A stretch of DNA of 64,000 bases from Candidatus Pantoea carbekii. Its GTDB lineage: Bacteria > Pseudomonadota > Gammaproteobacteria > Enterobacterales > Enterobacteriaceae. Within the stretch, counting starts at the first letter, position 1. Each line of letters opens with the position of its first letter. The notes under the pieces are model-generated. The model had not been told where the DNA came from. It made no database searches and saw nothing but the letters and a program-made list of their open reading frames with translations. The DNA lies in the NCBI RefSeq assembly GCF_000971765.1, contig NZ_CP010907.1, positions 62,001 through 126,000 of the forward strand, written 5' to 3'. This document shows, one piece after another, positions 31,770-42,402 of this stretch. The position numbers and the translations under genes were made by a program.

Positions 31770-33122
31770 CTAATACAAGCGTGAGAAATCGTTAAAAATT
31801 GCAAACCCCATTAATACTACTAATAGTATTAAACTAATACGGTAACTGAAATCCTTAACTCGAATAGATATTGATTCACCTTTAATTTTTTCAATAATTA
31901 AGAAAAGTAAACATCCGCCATCTAATACAGGCAAAGGGAAAAGGTTTATAATACCTATATTAATGCTAATCATCGCTAGAAATATGAGATAATAAATTAG
32001 GCCATATTTTGCTGATAATACTGCTCCTTTTGCAATTGAGATTGCCCCCCCGAAATTATTCAAAGCAATATCTCTAGTGATCAATTTTCGAAGAATGGAT
32101 ACATTTAGCTTTATTAATTGCCAAACTTTAACATGAGCTTTATAAATCGCATCGAAATATCCACATTTTCTTATTATTGTATGCTGATTAGGGAAAATAA
32201 TAATTTGTGGTATAACACCTAAAGAATTTTTATTATCATAATTTGATTGTTTTTCTAATTTCACAAGTTTTTTTATAATCTTACCGCTGCGTTCTATCTC
32301 CAATTCAATGTTTGTATCAAAACTCTTTTTAAGAATCGTTGCAAGCAATTGCCAGTTCGTTAATAATTTTCCGTCTACTTTAACAATTTTATCACCTACT
32401 TTTAAGCCAGCTCTGATTGCGGGTGAATTTGGATGAATATACGCCAAAGTTGTTTGAATTTTAAAACGATGCGAGAGTATGCCCAAGAAAAGCAAAACAT
32501 TTTTTGATTTAGGTTTAAAATGGTATCTACGTAAATTAAGTATTTTTTTTTCTTTTTGAATTTTATTAAACTGCGATACAGTAAATGTTATTTCACTATT
32601 ACCTATTTTTTTAAGTAGAACCATACGTACAGAATTCCAATCTGGTGTTTTTACATCATCTACGGCTTTTACCTCCATACCAGAAGTAAGATGGGCTTTT
32701 TCGGCAATAGAACCGTTTACAACACCATGAATAATTGGACGTATACTAGGCATACCATAACTGAATACGATCCAGTAAATAAAAATAGAAAATATAAAAT
32801 TTGCGATAGGACCAGCAGCAATAATAGCAGCACGTTGCGACAATGTCTTTTTATTAAAAGATTGACCAAAAACTTGATAGGACATATTTTGTTCATGTTC
32901 ATCAAGCATTTTAACGTAGCCACCTATTGGAATTAAAGCAATGATGTATTCAGTATCTTGACGATCTTTAAAGGAAAAAAGTTTTTTTCCAAAACCTATT
33001 GAAAAACGGACTACTTTTACGCCAATTAAACGCGCTACTAAAAAGTGACCTAATTCATGAATAGTAATGAGTACACCTAAGGTTATAACAAAAATTATAA
33101 AATTCCAAAGTATGTGTAACAT
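31770..33122 (-). CDS. rseP: Site-2 zinc metalloprotease RseP
   Basis: RseP cleaves membrane-spanning segments; in E. coli it releases sigma-E by cutting RseA and clears signal-peptide remnants. The 450 aa protein equals the usual length. The zinc-binding HELGH lies near residues 22-26 in the first membrane segment and the second metal-ligand motif NLFPLPVLDGG near 395. Two PDZ domains occupy the periplasmic middle (roughly 115-310, with GDKIVKVDGKLLTNW in the second). The PDZ region is rich in K, N and I, unlike the more conserved ends. No rpoE or rseA gene is visible near nadB, where E. coli has them, so its substrate here may be signal peptides. Confidence 0.95.
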   Translation of the reverse strand: MLHILWNFIIFVITLGVLITIHELGHFLVARLIGVKVVRFSIGFGKKLFSFKDRQDTEYIIALIPIGGYVKMLDEHEQNMSYQVFGQSFNKKTLSQRAAIIAAGPIANFIFSIFIYWIVFSYGMPSIRPIIHGVVNGSIAEKAHLTSGMEVKAVDDVKTPDWNSVRMVLLKKIGNSEITFTVSQFNKIQKEKKILNLRRYHFKPKSKNVLLFLGILSHRFKIQTTLAYIHPNSPAIRAGLKVGDKIVKVDGKLLTNWQLLATILKKSFDTNIELEIERSGKIIKKLVKLEKQSNYDNKNSLGVIPQIIIFPNQHTIIRKCGYFDAIYKAHVKVWQLIKLNVSILRKLITRDIALNNFGGAISIAKGAVLSAKYGLIYYLIFLAMISINIGIINLFPLPVLDGGCLLFLIIEKIKGESISIRVKDFSYRISLILLVVLMGFAIFNDFSRLY

Positions 33123-33133
33123 AATTACTATTC

Positions 33134-33982
33134 TCAGAAAAGTCGGAATATCAACAGCAAAAAACCAAACAATGGAATTGCAGCTGTAAGGCTATCGATA
33201 CAATCGAGTATCCCACCGTGACCCGGAATTAAATTGCTACTATTTTTAATACTAGCCTCTCGCTTTAACATACTTTCAGTTAGATCACCTATCACGGAAA
33301 AACATGCAATACTTATTGCAGACACAATTTGCATAAATGGCTTCATTTCAATCGGTGCTAACATAGAAAATAGCCAAGCGACAATGATAGAACAGAATAA
33401 ACCACCTACGAGACCCTCCCAAGTTTTTTCTGGTGAAACCTTTGGTATTAATTTATTTTTACCAAATAGCTTTCCAAATATATAAGCACCAGAATCCGTA
33501 CTCCATGCTAATAATATGACAAACAATAGATACCATGACCCTATAAGGTGATTTGTACTATAATGATAGCAACGTAATTCTATCATCTCTGCGAAAAATG
33601 GAAATAATGTTAATATACCAAACAACAAACGTAAATAACGCGAATTACTCCATAATGATGCTGAAATAGGATAGAAAAAAACTAATATAAAAGCGATAAC
33701 CCACCATATTAATGATATCCATAGTAAGATACGTAATGGATAGAAATGTCGCTCGTCAAATTTCATAATAAAAAACATTCCTGATAGTAGCAAACCGCAC
33801 AATGCAGATAAGTAAACGCGTTGAGAACGTTTTACCATACCTGCTAATTGACTCCATTCCCAAGCAGCAAGCATACAAATCATAATGATCGTAATTACGA
33901 AACTGAATAATGGAAACCAGAATAGTATAGCAATTACTAACGGAATTAAAATAAATGCAACAATTAGACGATAACTTAACAA
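33134..33982 (-). CDS. cdsA: Phosphatidate cytidylyltransferase CdsA
   Basis: CdsA makes CDP-diacylglycerol from phosphatidate and CTP, feeding PssA and other phospholipid enzymes. The 282 aa protein has about eight hydrophobic membrane segments and the C-terminal family signature, read here as LKREASIKNSSNLIPGHGG followed by ILDCID. Two positions deviate from the signature as I know it: the aspartate of K-D is asparagine, and the arginine of D-R-x-D is cysteine. Both correspond to single transition changes towards A or T. WSTDSGAYIFGKLFGKNKLIPKV-like sequence near 160-180 is intact. The gene sits between uppS and rseP as in E. coli, and no frameshift is visible. Confidence 0.93.
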   Translation of the reverse strand: MLSYRLIVAFILIPLVIAILFWFPLFSFVITIIMICMLAAWEWSQLAGMVKRSQRVYLSALCGLLLSGMFFIMKFDERHFYPLRILLWISLIWWVIAFILVFFYPISASLWSNSRYLRLLFGILTLFPFFAEMIELRCYHYSTNHLIGSWYLLFVILLAWSTDSGAYIFGKLFGKNKLIPKVSPEKTWEGLVGGLFCSIIVAWLFSMLAPIEMKPFMQIVSAISIACFSVIGDLTESMLKREASIKNSSNLIPGHGGILDCIDSLTAAIPLFGFLLLIFRLF

Positions 33983-34029
33983 AATTTACCCTCTAAAAAA
34001 TTTCATGTACCTTCTTCTGATAACACATG

Positions 34030-34770
34030 TCATAATACACTACCGTAGCGTCGTTCACGAAGAGAAAAAGCATTTAATGCACCTTTGAAAACATGTTCAT
34101 CAAAATCTGGCCAAAGAATATCAGTAAACCAAAATTCAGCATAAGCTATTTGCCACAATAAAAAATTACTAATACGATATTCGCCACCAGTTCTTATTAC
34201 TAAATCTACAGGCGCTAACTCCTGCATACATAGATACGATGCTAAACTTTCTTCAGTAATTTGATCAGGATGTAATATACCTTCTTGCACTTGTTCCGCT
34301 AATTTTTTAGCACCTTGAATGATATCCCAACGTCCACCATAATTAGCAGCAATATTAAGTCTTAATCCATTATTTTGTTTAGTTAATTCTTCAGCCAGTT
34401 TGATACGTTCTTGAATTCGATTATTAAAACGTCTGATATCACCAATTATGGACAAACGTACATTATGCTGATGTAAAGTTTTAACTTCACTATCAAGTGC
34501 CCAAATAAATAATTCCATTAAAGCTGTTATTTCTTGAGTTGGACGACTCCAATTTTCGCTACTGAAAGCATATAAAGTTAATGCTTCTAATTTATGACTT
34601 ACAGCAAAACGAACAGCACGACTTACTGACCTAACGCCAGCTTTATGACCTGACGTTCGTAGTTTACCTTTTTTTTTTGCCCAACGACCATTTCCATCCA
34701 TAATGATAGCTACATGCCGTGGTATATAATCCAAAGCATTATTGATATTGTTATGATTTTTGAAAGACAT
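34030..34770 (-). CDS. uppS: Undecaprenyl diphosphate synthase UppS (IspU)
   Basis: UppS is a cis-prenyltransferase that extends farnesyl diphosphate to the C55 carrier needed for peptidoglycan and LPS sugars. The 246 aa protein shows the catalytic aspartate in AIIMDGNGRWAKKKGKLR (near residues 21-38), the TLYAFSSENWSRP segment (near 67-79) and the C-terminal PVDLVIRTGGEYRISNFLLWQ (near 190-210), all diagnostic. It lies 47 nt upstream of cdsA on the same strand. Together with dxr it connects isoprenoid synthesis with wall assembly by PBP1b (mrcB). Confidence 0.97.
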   Translation of the reverse strand: MSFKNHNNINNALDYIPRHVAIIMDGNGRWAKKKGKLRTSGHKAGVRSVSRAVRFAVSHKLEALTLYAFSSENWSRPTQEITALMELFIWALDSEVKTLHQHNVRLSIIGDIRRFNNRIQERIKLAEELTKQNNGLRLNIAANYGGRWDIIQGAKKLAEQVQEGILHPDQITEESLASYLCMQELAPVDLVIRTGGEYRISNFLLWQIAYAEFWFTDILWPDFDEHVFKGALNAFSLRERRYGSVL

Positions 34771-34937
34771 AAAGCGTAAATAATCCCTTTTATCAGAAAA
34801 ATAATCATTTCTGATACTGTACCAGTCGCAAGGTAGTTTAGCCTAATTAATTATATAGAAATCATTCTTTAATATACTATGAAATATTTAGATGATAATA
34901 TATTATTTTTATTCATAGCGAACAAATATAAGTATAT

Positions 34938-36134
34938 TTAAATTATTAATTTAGTCAATAAGTTATGAACATAAATGCGTGCTAGACGATCGATTTCCAT
35001 TACATCATCAAGAGTATCTGGTTCTCGATATGATAAGGATTCAAGCGTTTCGCTGTTGATGATAGCAATGTCAGTAAAACGAATTTGGTGTTGTAGAAAA
35101 GCGGCTACTGCTACTTCATTTGCAGCATTGAGTATGATAGTAGCAGACTGTCCTGCTAAACATGCATCCATAGCTAATTTCAAACATGGATAGCGTTTAT
35201 AATCTGGTGCTGAAAACATTAAGGCATTTATACGAGTAAAATCAATCGGGTTTACACCGGAATGAATCCGAGTAGGCCATGCCATACTATGTGCAATTGG
35301 TATCCTCATATCTGGTGAACCGAGTTGTGCTAATACACTGCCATCACAATAACGTACCATAGAATGAATGACCGACTGCGGATGTAAAATTACTTCCATT
35401 TGTGTATGTGTAGCATTAAATAACCATTTTGCTTCAATATATTCTAAACCTTTGTTCATCATAGTAGCACAATCAACTGAAATTTTTCTTCCCATTGACC
35501 AATTTGGATGCATACACGCTTGATCAGGTGATACATGAGCTAAATCAGCAAGTGGGGTTTCACGAAACGGTCCACCTGATCCTGTAAGCAGAATGGATTC
35601 AATACCATTTTCTCGTAAATCAGCGTATCCTAATTGGTTTTGTATTGATGCAGGTAAACTTTGGAATATAGCATTATGCTCGCTATCGACAGGTAATAAT
35701 TGTGCTTTATTGTGTCGAACAGCATCCATAAGCAAGCGACCGCATATTACAAGCGATTCTTTATTAGCTAGTAATACTGTTTTACCAGCATGAATAGCAG
35801 ATAATAAAGGTCTCAATCCGGAAGTCCCGACAATAGCTGCCATGACTTGATCTACTTCATCTAACTCTGCTAGCTCACAAGCTGCCTGAATACCTGAAAA
35901 GACTTCAGTATCGATATTCAATGATTTCAATTGGTCACGTAAAATTTGTGCAGAAATTTGATCAGACATAGCGGCATAGCGTGGTTGAAATTGTTGACAC
36001 TGTGCAACCATGAGCGCTACATTCTGACAAGCAACCAGTGCTGTAACATGATATTGATCTGGATTTACTGCTATTACCGCTAATGTATTAGTACCAATTG
36101 ATCCAGTAGAACCTAGTAAAGTAAGTCGTTTCAT
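34938..36134 (-). CDS. dxr: 1-deoxy-D-xylulose 5-phosphate reductoisomerase Dxr
   Basis: Dxr (IspC) converts DXP to methylerythritol phosphate with NADPH, the committed step of the non-mevalonate isoprenoid pathway. The 398 aa protein has the E. coli length. The NADPH-binding motif [16 protein letters not shown] opens the sequence. [10 protein letters not shown] (near 124) and [14 protein letters not shown] (near 147-160) provide the metal and substrate ligands, [13 protein letters not shown] follows near 182, and the [10 protein letters not shown] motif lies near 227. A possible terminator lies between frr and this gene, so dxr may have its own promoter. Confidence 0.97.
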   Translation of the reverse strand: MKRLTLLGSTGSIGTNTLAVIAVNPDQYHVTALVACQNVALMVAQCQQFQPRYAAMSDQISAQILRDQLKSLNIDTEVFSGIQAACELAELDEVDQVMAAIVGTSGLRPLLSAIHAGKTVLLANKESLVICGRLLMDAVRHNKAQLLPVDSEHNAIFQSLPASIQNQLGYADLRENGIESILLTGSGGPFRETPLADLAHVSPDQACMHPNWSMGRKISVDCATMMNKGLEYIEAKWLFNATHTQMEVILHPQSVIHSMVRYCDGSVLAQLGSPDMRIPIAHSMAWPTRIHSGVNPIDFTRINALMFSAPDYKRYPCLKLAMDACLAGQSATIILNAANEVAVAAFLQHQIRFTDIAIINSETLESLSYREPDTLDDVMEIDRLARIYVHNLLTKLII

Positions 36135-36213
36135 TAAATCAACTACCCTAATGAAATCATTAAATATGTCTTAACTGCTCGCTAAATTATGTACTAGCAG
36201 TTTATAATATAAA

Positions 36214-36258
36214 ACGCCGTCAAAATATATTTTAAAATGAAATATTTCTTAACGGCGT
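36214..36258 (-). terminator. Probable rho-independent terminator after frr
   Basis: Downstream of the frr stop on the minus strand, a 7-bp GC-rich stem (ACGCCGT paired with ACGGCGT) continues as an imperfect AT-rich stem around a small loop and is followed by TTTT on the minus strand. GC-rich stems are rare in the spacers of this window, which supports a real function. Confidence 0.6.
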
Positions 36259-36282
36259 GTTATAGCAGCACATTGGATGAAA

Positions 36283-36840
36283 TTAAAAATCCATTAATAT
36301 TTTTTCTTTTTTACTCAATATAGCATCGATATATTTGATGTTTATATTAGTGATTCTTTGGATCTCTTCTTGTGAGTGACGTTCTTGATCTTCACTAATT
36401 TCTTTTTCTTTCAAAAGCACTTTGATTTTCTCATTAGCATTACGACGTATATTGCGTATAGAAACACGACCGACTTCTGCTTCACCACGAACAACTTTAA
36501 TCAAATTTTTACGACGCTCTTCTGTTAGTATAGGTACTGAGACATGGATATTGTTACCAATTGAACTTGGATTCAGTCCAAGACCGGATGACATTATAGC
36601 TTTTTCAACAGCTATAACAGTGGAATGGTCAAAAACGTTAATTTTTAGCGTACGTGCATCTTCTATAGTGATATTCGCTAATTTATATAATGGTGTCGTT
36701 TTACCATAATATTCTATTGTAATACCGTCAATTATTGAAGGTGTAGCACGACCAGTATGCACTTTCTTAATAGTATTTTTAAAAGTCTCTACACATTTAT
36801 CCATCCGTTGTTCAGTGTCTTTTTTAATATCATCTATCAC
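36283..36840 (-). CDS. frr: Ribosome recycling factor Frr
   Basis: Frr works with EF-G to split ribosomes after termination. The 185 aa protein has the exact family length and its two-domain pattern: helical arms at both ends, and a small beta domain in the middle (about residues 30-105). Conserved segments include [19 protein letters not shown] (near 28-46), [18 protein letters not shown] and [25 protein letters not shown]-like residues near 90-110. The C-terminal helix [20 protein letters not shown] is typical. It follows pyrH, as in most proteobacteria. Confidence 0.96.
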   Translation of the reverse strand: MIDDIKKDTEQRMDKCVETFKNTIKKVHTGRATPSIIDGITIEYYGKTTPLYKLANITIEDARTLKINVFDHSTVIAVEKAIMSSGLGLNPSSIGNNIHVSVPILTEERRKNLIKVVRGEAEVGRVSIRNIRRNANEKIKVLLKEKEISEDQERHSQEEIQRITNINIKYIDAILSKKEKILMDF

Positions 36841-36968
36841 GTTAAAACCTTTAAATTTAGTTTGATGCTACTTTATTTTTCAAATAATCAATAAGCACTA
36901 GCGTATCGGTAAAGGTTGATTATTACTTTAGCATGCTATATTTACGAAATATATTTGATTCCAATATA

Positions 36969-37694
36969 TCAATATGTAATTAAGGTACCTTCTTTTTCTC
37001 CCATGATTATGCGACGAATTGCACCAAACTTATTCATATTAAACACACGTATGGGTAGCTTATAATCGCGAGCTAATGTAAATGCAGCGAGATCCATAAT
37101 TTTAAGCTCTTTATTTAAAACTTCATTATATGTTAGCTGATCACACAAGGTCGCATCGAGATTTTTTTTAGGATCAGAACAGTATACTCCATCTACTTTC
37201 GTAGCTTTTAATATAACTTCAGCTTCAATTTCTATACCACGTAAGCAAGCTGCAGAATCAGTAGTAAAAAAAGGATTGCCTGTGCCAGCAGAAAATATTA
37301 CTACACGATGGTTGCGTAATAAGCTGATTGCTTGTGCCCAACTATAGTGATCACATACACCGTTAAGTGGAATTGCAGACATTAAGCGTGCATTAACATG
37401 CGAACGGTGCAACGCATCGCGCATTGCGAGACCATTCATGACGGTGGCTAGCATACCCATATGGTCTCCGACAACACGACTCATACCTACTTTAGCCAAC
37501 CCTGAACCACGAAATAGATTTCCACCACCAATAACCATACCTACTTCTATACCTAATTCAATTAATTCTTTTACTTCTGCGGCTATACGATCGAGTACGC
37601 TTGCATCGATACCAAAACCTTCGGAACCTTGTAATGCTTCACCACTCAGTTTTAATAATATGCGTTGATATACAGGTTTTGCGTTAATCACCAT
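36969..37694 (-). CDS. pyrH: Uridylate kinase PyrH
   Basis: PyrH phosphorylates UMP to UDP, a step needed for all pyrimidine nucleotides, and in E. coli is regulated by GTP and UTP. The 241 aa protein matches the E. coli length and has the amino-acid-kinase fold motifs: [19 protein letters not shown] (near residues 12-30), [15 protein letters not shown] (near 53-67), [18 protein letters not shown] (near 75-92) and [18 protein letters not shown] near 140. It lies in the conserved rpsB-tsf-pyrH-frr order with spacers of 100-170 nt. Confidence 0.97.
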   Translation of the reverse strand: MVINAKPVYQRILLKLSGEALQGSEGFGIDASVLDRIAAEVKELIELGIEVGMVIGGGNLFRGSGLAKVGMSRVVGDHMGMLATVMNGLAMRDALHRSHVNARLMSAIPLNGVCDHYSWAQAISLLRNHRVVIFSAGTGNPFFTTDSAACLRGIEIEAEVILKATKVDGVYCSDPKKNLDATLCDQLTYNEVLNKELKIMDLAAFTLARDYKLPIRVFNMNKFGAIRRIIMGEKEGTLITY

Positions 37695-37863
37695 AGTTAA
37701 TTCTTCCTAAAAAAAACAAGATGTAAAAACAGTTAAATCTGATTGATCATCCGTTAAAAACTCGAAAAAAACTATTGGGATTAAAAGATAAGATTAAATC
37801 TTAATAGTATATATAGATTAAGGGCATAAAAAAAAGTAAGTACTACAAATTTAGTTTTTCCGA

Positions 37864-38709
37864 TCATGAAAGATGTTTAGGAATAGCAGCTAAATCAATA
37901 GAATCAACTTCATTGATACTTTCACCGACTTCAAAACGAATAAAGCTAATCACTGTTGCACTTTTTTCTTTAAGTAAATCACTGATTGTTTTGCTAGGAT
38001 CAATAATAAAAAATTGATTTAAAAGCGAAATTTCATTAACAAATTTTTTCATGCGCCCATCTACCATTTTTCTTGCAATTTCTATAGGTTTATTAGATTG
38101 CATAGCAATATCCATTTGTATTTTATATTCTTTTTGAAAAACTGCCTTCGATACATCTTCTGGATTGATAAATTCTGGCTTACAAGCAGTAATGTGCATA
38201 GCGATTTGTTTACTAAGCTCTTGATCAGCACCTTTAGTAGAAATTAAAACACCGATACGTACACCGTGTTGATAACTATTTAGTTGTTTTCCTTCTAAAA
38301 TAGCAACACGACGGATGGTAATATTTTCCCCCATTTTGCTAATTAATGTAATCCGTTCTTCTTCGAAATGGTTTTTTAATATATTTATATTATCAATTTT
38401 TTTGTTAATGACTTCATCTAAAATATTATTAGCAAATAATTCAAAATGAATATGTTTTGCTACAAAATCAGTTTGGCAATTAAGTTCTATAATAGCTGCA
38501 TAATTATTTTCTATTTTAATTTTAATAATGCCTTCTTCAGCAAGATTAGCAGCTTTTTTTGCTGCTTTAATAACACCGGACTTTCGCATATTGTGTATTG
38601 CCAATTCAATGTCAGCATTAGCTTCAATGAGTGCTTTTTTACATTCCATAATGCCCATACTTGTACGCTCACGTAATTCTTTTACTAGCGCAGCAATAAT
38701 TTTAGTCAT
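37864..38709 (-). CDS. tsf: Elongation factor Ts
   Basis: EF-Ts recharges EF-Tu by displacing GDP. The 281 aa protein is close to the 283 aa of E. coli. The N-terminal UBA-like domain ([19 protein letters not shown], near residues 9-27) and the EF-Tu-contact motif [10 protein letters not shown] (near 77-86) are intact, as are [14 protein letters not shown] and [13 protein letters not shown] in the two core subdomains. The C-terminal module ending with [13 protein letters not shown] is kept. Several lysine and asparagine replacements reflect the AT bias. It lies downstream of rpsB and is probably co-transcribed with it. Confidence 0.97.
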   Translation of the reverse strand: MTKIIAALVKELRERTSMGIMECKKALIEANADIELAIHNMRKSGVIKAAKKAANLAEEGIIKIKIENNYAAIIELNCQTDFVAKHIHFELFANNILDEVINKKIDNINILKNHFEEERITLISKMGENITIRRVAILEGKQLNSYQHGVRIGVLISTKGADQELSKQIAMHITACKPEFINPEDVSKAVFQKEYKIQMDIAMQSNKPIEIARKMVDGRMKKFVNEISLLNQFFIIDPSKTISDLLKEKSATVISFIRFEVGESINEVDSIDLAAIPKHLS

Positions 38710-38868
38710 GATATGATCCTCGACTGATTTCTAAAAATTCAAAAAATTAGAAATTTAATTGCTTGTCCCTATCTTGCAAGCGTGCATCTTTAAGATTCAA
38801 TAAAAATTGAAAAGTAAAATCATCTAAGTCTCAAGCAACTTAAAAAAATCATTTTATTGTATATTTAC

Positions 38869-39570
38869 TTAAATATCTTTAATGCGTTCTTGAGAACGTC
38901 CTTCACGTATACTAATAGCGACGATAGTTAAATATAAGTTAATAGCGCGAATAGCATCATCGTTACCTGGTATGACAAAATCCACACCATCAGGATTAGA
39001 ATTGGTATCAACAATAGCGAATACTGAAATACCTAATTTGTTTGCTTCTTTAATTGCAATATTTTCATGATCAGCGTCAACGATAAATAATGCATCAGGC
39101 AATCCTCCTATATTTTTAATACCACCTAAACTATCTTCTAGTTTAGCTAATTCTCGTGCACGAATTAGCGCTTCTTTTTTTGTGAGTTTATCAAAGGTAC
39201 CATCTTGCGATTGTATTTCCAGATCTTTTAAACGTTTAATTGATTGACGAACAGTTTTCCAATTAGTTAGCATACCACCGAGCCAACGATGATTAACAAA
39301 AAACTGATCACAGCTTATAGCATACTCTTTAATTGCTTCAGCGGCTGCTCGCTTAGTACCAACAAAAAGGATTTTACCTTTTCGACCAGAAATTATATTC
39401 AATTCAACTAAAGCCTGATTAAACATCGATATAGTTTTTTCAAGATTAATAATATGCACTTTATTACGTACGCCGAAAATAAAAGGTTTCATTTTCGGAT
39501 TCCAGTAACGAGTTTGATGACCAAAATGAATACCAGCTTTTAGCATATCGCGCATGGAAACAGTTGCCAT
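38869..39570 (-). CDS. rpsB: 30S ribosomal protein S2
   Basis: S2 binds the back of the 30S subunit and needs S1 as neighbour. The 233 aa protein (E. coli 241) shows the family motifs [20 protein letters not shown] (near residues 9-28), [34 protein letters not shown] (near 93-112) and [19 protein letters not shown] near 160. The coiled-coil region is present and the C-terminal tail is a few residues short. In E. coli an S2-binding leader upstream represses rpsB-tsf; the upstream 200 bases here are too divergent for me to identify that structure. Confidence 0.97.
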   Translation of the reverse strand: MATVSMRDMLKAGIHFGHQTRYWNPKMKPFIFGVRNKVHIINLEKTISMFNQALVELNIISGRKGKILFVGTKRAAAEAIKEYAISCDQFFVNHRWLGGMLTNWKTVRQSIKRLKDLEIQSQDGTFDKLTKKEALIRARELAKLEDSLGGIKNIGGLPDALFIVDADHENIAIKEANKLGISVFAIVDTNSNPDGVDFVIPGNDDAIRAINLYLTIVAISIREGRSQERIKDI

Positions 39571-41577
39571 TATTACCTCTAATTAATTTTAATGAGGGAA
39601 GTTAGATCTTTATGCATAAATAGGTCGGGACTTTTTTTACAAATCTTAACTGTACATCTAGTATAGATATACATGCATCATTAGTAGACTAATGAAATTT
39701 ACGTATTTCTGACATACGTAGACAATTCAAATTATATCATACCATCATCTATATCAGTACACCAGAAATTGTTAAATGGACACACTCAACTGACTAACTT
39801 AATTTAGTTAGCCCATTTAATATTTATTATGTAATATTTTTTATGATTTAATTATTTAAATTATTTTTGCATTATAAGTGTTTATCATTGTAGCATTTGC
39901 TTTAAGAACAAAATAACTTCAATAATTATATATCTTACTTTTTATAATGTTGCATTGAATAACGTAACATTATAATTTATAAAAAAAGCTTTTATTTTTT
40001 TAAAAAATCACATATTGAAAATATCTTTTAAAATGCTATCAGATTTATCTATAAAAGCAATTAGCCAGAGTGTTTTTTTATTGCTGTATAATATAATATT
40101 GCGTGCTATGTTTTAATTTTTAGACAGTAGTTAATATTTCAATTTGAAAAAAAGTATTAACTATACTTACCAGCAAATCGAAGTAAAATAACTAGTACTA
40201 CTGTATGAATTAATATGATTAAAATTTGTAATAGAAAAAAATGTAACGTAATAATATTTATTTAATGAAGATTGAATTAACTTGATCAGAAAAAATAAAC
40301 GAGCGAAATTTAGATTAGGCTAAATAATTAAAAGATTCGCTTTTATATAATATTTTTAACACTTTATTCTATATTTACTTTATTTATTCCTTATGTGCGT
40401 TTATAAATTTTTTGTCCTTAAATTTATTTAATTAATATATTAATTAAATTATATTATAAACAATAAATTAAAAAAATTTTTTTCATTATTTCAGAAAACA
40501 GCTATCTATTTAATATATTTTATAATATCGTACGCATATCTGAAAAATTCAAAAAATGTCTAAAAATTTTACAAAAAAACTTAAAAAATTGATTTTCAAA
40601 GATTGAAAATAATTCTATTAGGTTTTTTTATATAAATAATTATTTGAAATAAAGATACTCATCATGCACATTATATAAGCATGTACTTTACTGAATATGA
40701 ACAATGTTAAGATAGCACATATAAATTTATATTTACAAGTATTACCATATCCATCTATAATTTGTATTGCACTAAATTGCTTTTCATAATATATTATCAT
40801 ATTTAATAATTTAAAATTTTACCTATTATAGCAGCATACTTATTTTAAAGGTACTTTGAATTACTTTAATTTATTTTCAAAATTTATTCGTAAAAGTAGT
40901 GCGAAATGATTAATATTTTGTATATATTAATGCATCTAAATTAGAGTTCATTAGCAAAACAAAAAACATAATTATGTTATTAAATGGGAAAATAAGCATT
41001 CATTCGGTGTATATTGAAATTTTTGTTAACTATAAATCCTATCGACATCCTTAATTATGTTAATTGTATATTTTCTCAATAAAAATTAATTTATTTTCTT
41101 AGCTAAAATTTTAACTTTGTAAATAAAATCATATTTTTAGTTATACATATAACATGTGATAAATATAAAATATAATAAGCGAGGTTTTTAAAAATTAATT
41201 TAATCTAATTAGATCGGCTTACTTAATAATTAGCGTAAGCATCTTTTTCTAATGCTCTATCATATTGTATGACTGTATTGATAATATATAATGCTGCAAA
41301 TTTCTTAAAATAGCCAGAAAACCTTTACATTTTTTGCAACATTCAACAATGTTTAAAAATTTAATCCTAAAGATATCATTTTTTTGTTAAAAAATTTTCT
41401 GTTCAATTTATTCCAAATATTCAATTCGTTAAAAAACCATAAGTTACATTTTTTAAATATCTTAAATGCATTTAATGTACTTACAGGTTGAAACATTCAG
41501 TTTAACTATAAACCATTATATTATATGTATCCTTTACCGCATAACTTAATTATGAGATAAAAAATTAGGAATAAATA
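39571..41577. other. Gene-free spacer of 2 kb at the position of map and glnD
   Basis: Between the divergent genes rpsB and dapD lie two kilobases with no credible gene. E. coli has map and glnD here. I searched for recognisable methionine aminopeptidase motifs and found none; a 60-codon open frame on the minus strand (40618-40800) looks random. The region is extremely AT-rich apart from a few tens of bases next to rpsB. No RNA gene or strong hairpin is visible beyond a 6-bp inverted repeat near 41217-41240. Map activity, normally essential, must come from elsewhere in the genome. Confidence 0.6.
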
Positions 41578-42402
41578 ATGCAAGAATTAAAAAATATTAT
41601 TGAAACTACTTTTGAAAATCGTGTCAACATTACGCCAAGTAACGTTGATAAGATTACTTACAATACAATCGATGAAGTAATAAAACTACTAGATAGCGGT
41701 ATATTGCGTGTTTCAGAAAACATTAACGGAAAATGGGTAACACACCAGTGGTTAAAAAAAGCCATATTGTTGTCGTTTCGTATTCATAAAAATAAGTTAA
41801 TAGAAGGTGCGCAAACCCGTTTTTATGATAAAGTACCTATGAAATTCGCAAATTGGAATGAAACTTATTTTGAAAAAAAAGGATTTCGTGTAGTACCACC
41901 AGCAACAGTTCGTCAAGGTGCATTCATAGCACGTAATACGATTTTAATGCCATGTTATGTTAATATTGGAGCATATGTTGATGAAGGTACAATGGTGGAT
42001 ACTTGGGCGACAGTAGGTTCCTGTGCACAAATCGGTAAAAATGTACATCTTTCTGGTGGTGTCGGTATCGGTGGTATCTTAGAGCCATTGCAAGCCAATC
42101 CTACGATTATTGAAGATAATTGCTTCATTGGTGCTCGTTCTGAAATTGTTGAAGGGGTTATTGTTGAAAAAAATTCCGTTATTTCTATGGGAGTATACAT
42201 TGGTCAAAGCACAAAAATCTATGACCGTGACACAGGTAAAATTCATTATGGTCGTATCCCAGCAGGTTCAGTAGTAGTCTCTGGTAATTTACCTCATAAA
42301 AATGGTGCCTACAGTCTTTACTGTGCAGTAATTGTTAAAAGGGTTGATTCAAAAACGCGCAGTAAAATTTGTATTAATGATCTATTACGTGCTATTGACT
42401 GA
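41578..42402 (+). CDS. dapD: Tetrahydrodipicolinate N-succinyltransferase DapD
   Basis: DapD succinylates tetrahydrodipicolinate on the way to meso-diaminopimelate, used for peptidoglycan and for lysine. The 274 aa protein has the E. coli length. It has an N-terminal helical domain (about 1-100) with [20 protein letters not shown]-like sequence near 80-95, then a left-handed beta helix of hexapeptide repeats (about 105-235) with the active-site region [20 protein letters not shown] near 138-157 and [13 protein letters not shown] near 160. Loss of lysine decarboxylase elsewhere in the window fits with keeping lysine synthesis. Confidence 0.97.
   Translation: MQELKNIIETTFENRVNITPSNVDKITYNTIDEVIKLLDSGILRVSENINGKWVTHQWLKKAILLSFRIHKNKLIEGAQTRFYDKVPMKFANWNETYFEKKGFRVVPPATVRQGAFIARNTILMPCYVNIGAYVDEGTMVDTWATVGSCAQIGKNVHLSGGVGIGGILEPLQANPTIIEDNCFIGARSEIVEGVIVEKNSVISMGVYIGQSTKIYDRDTGKIHYGRIPAGSVVVSGNLPHKNGAYSLYCAVIVKRVDSKTRSKICINDLLRAID

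Noticed and set aside
40618-40800. Open frame of 60 codons on the minus strand in the rpsB-dapD spacer
   Set aside because: It has random-looking composition, no ribosome binding site and no resemblance to Map or GlnD, the genes expected here.
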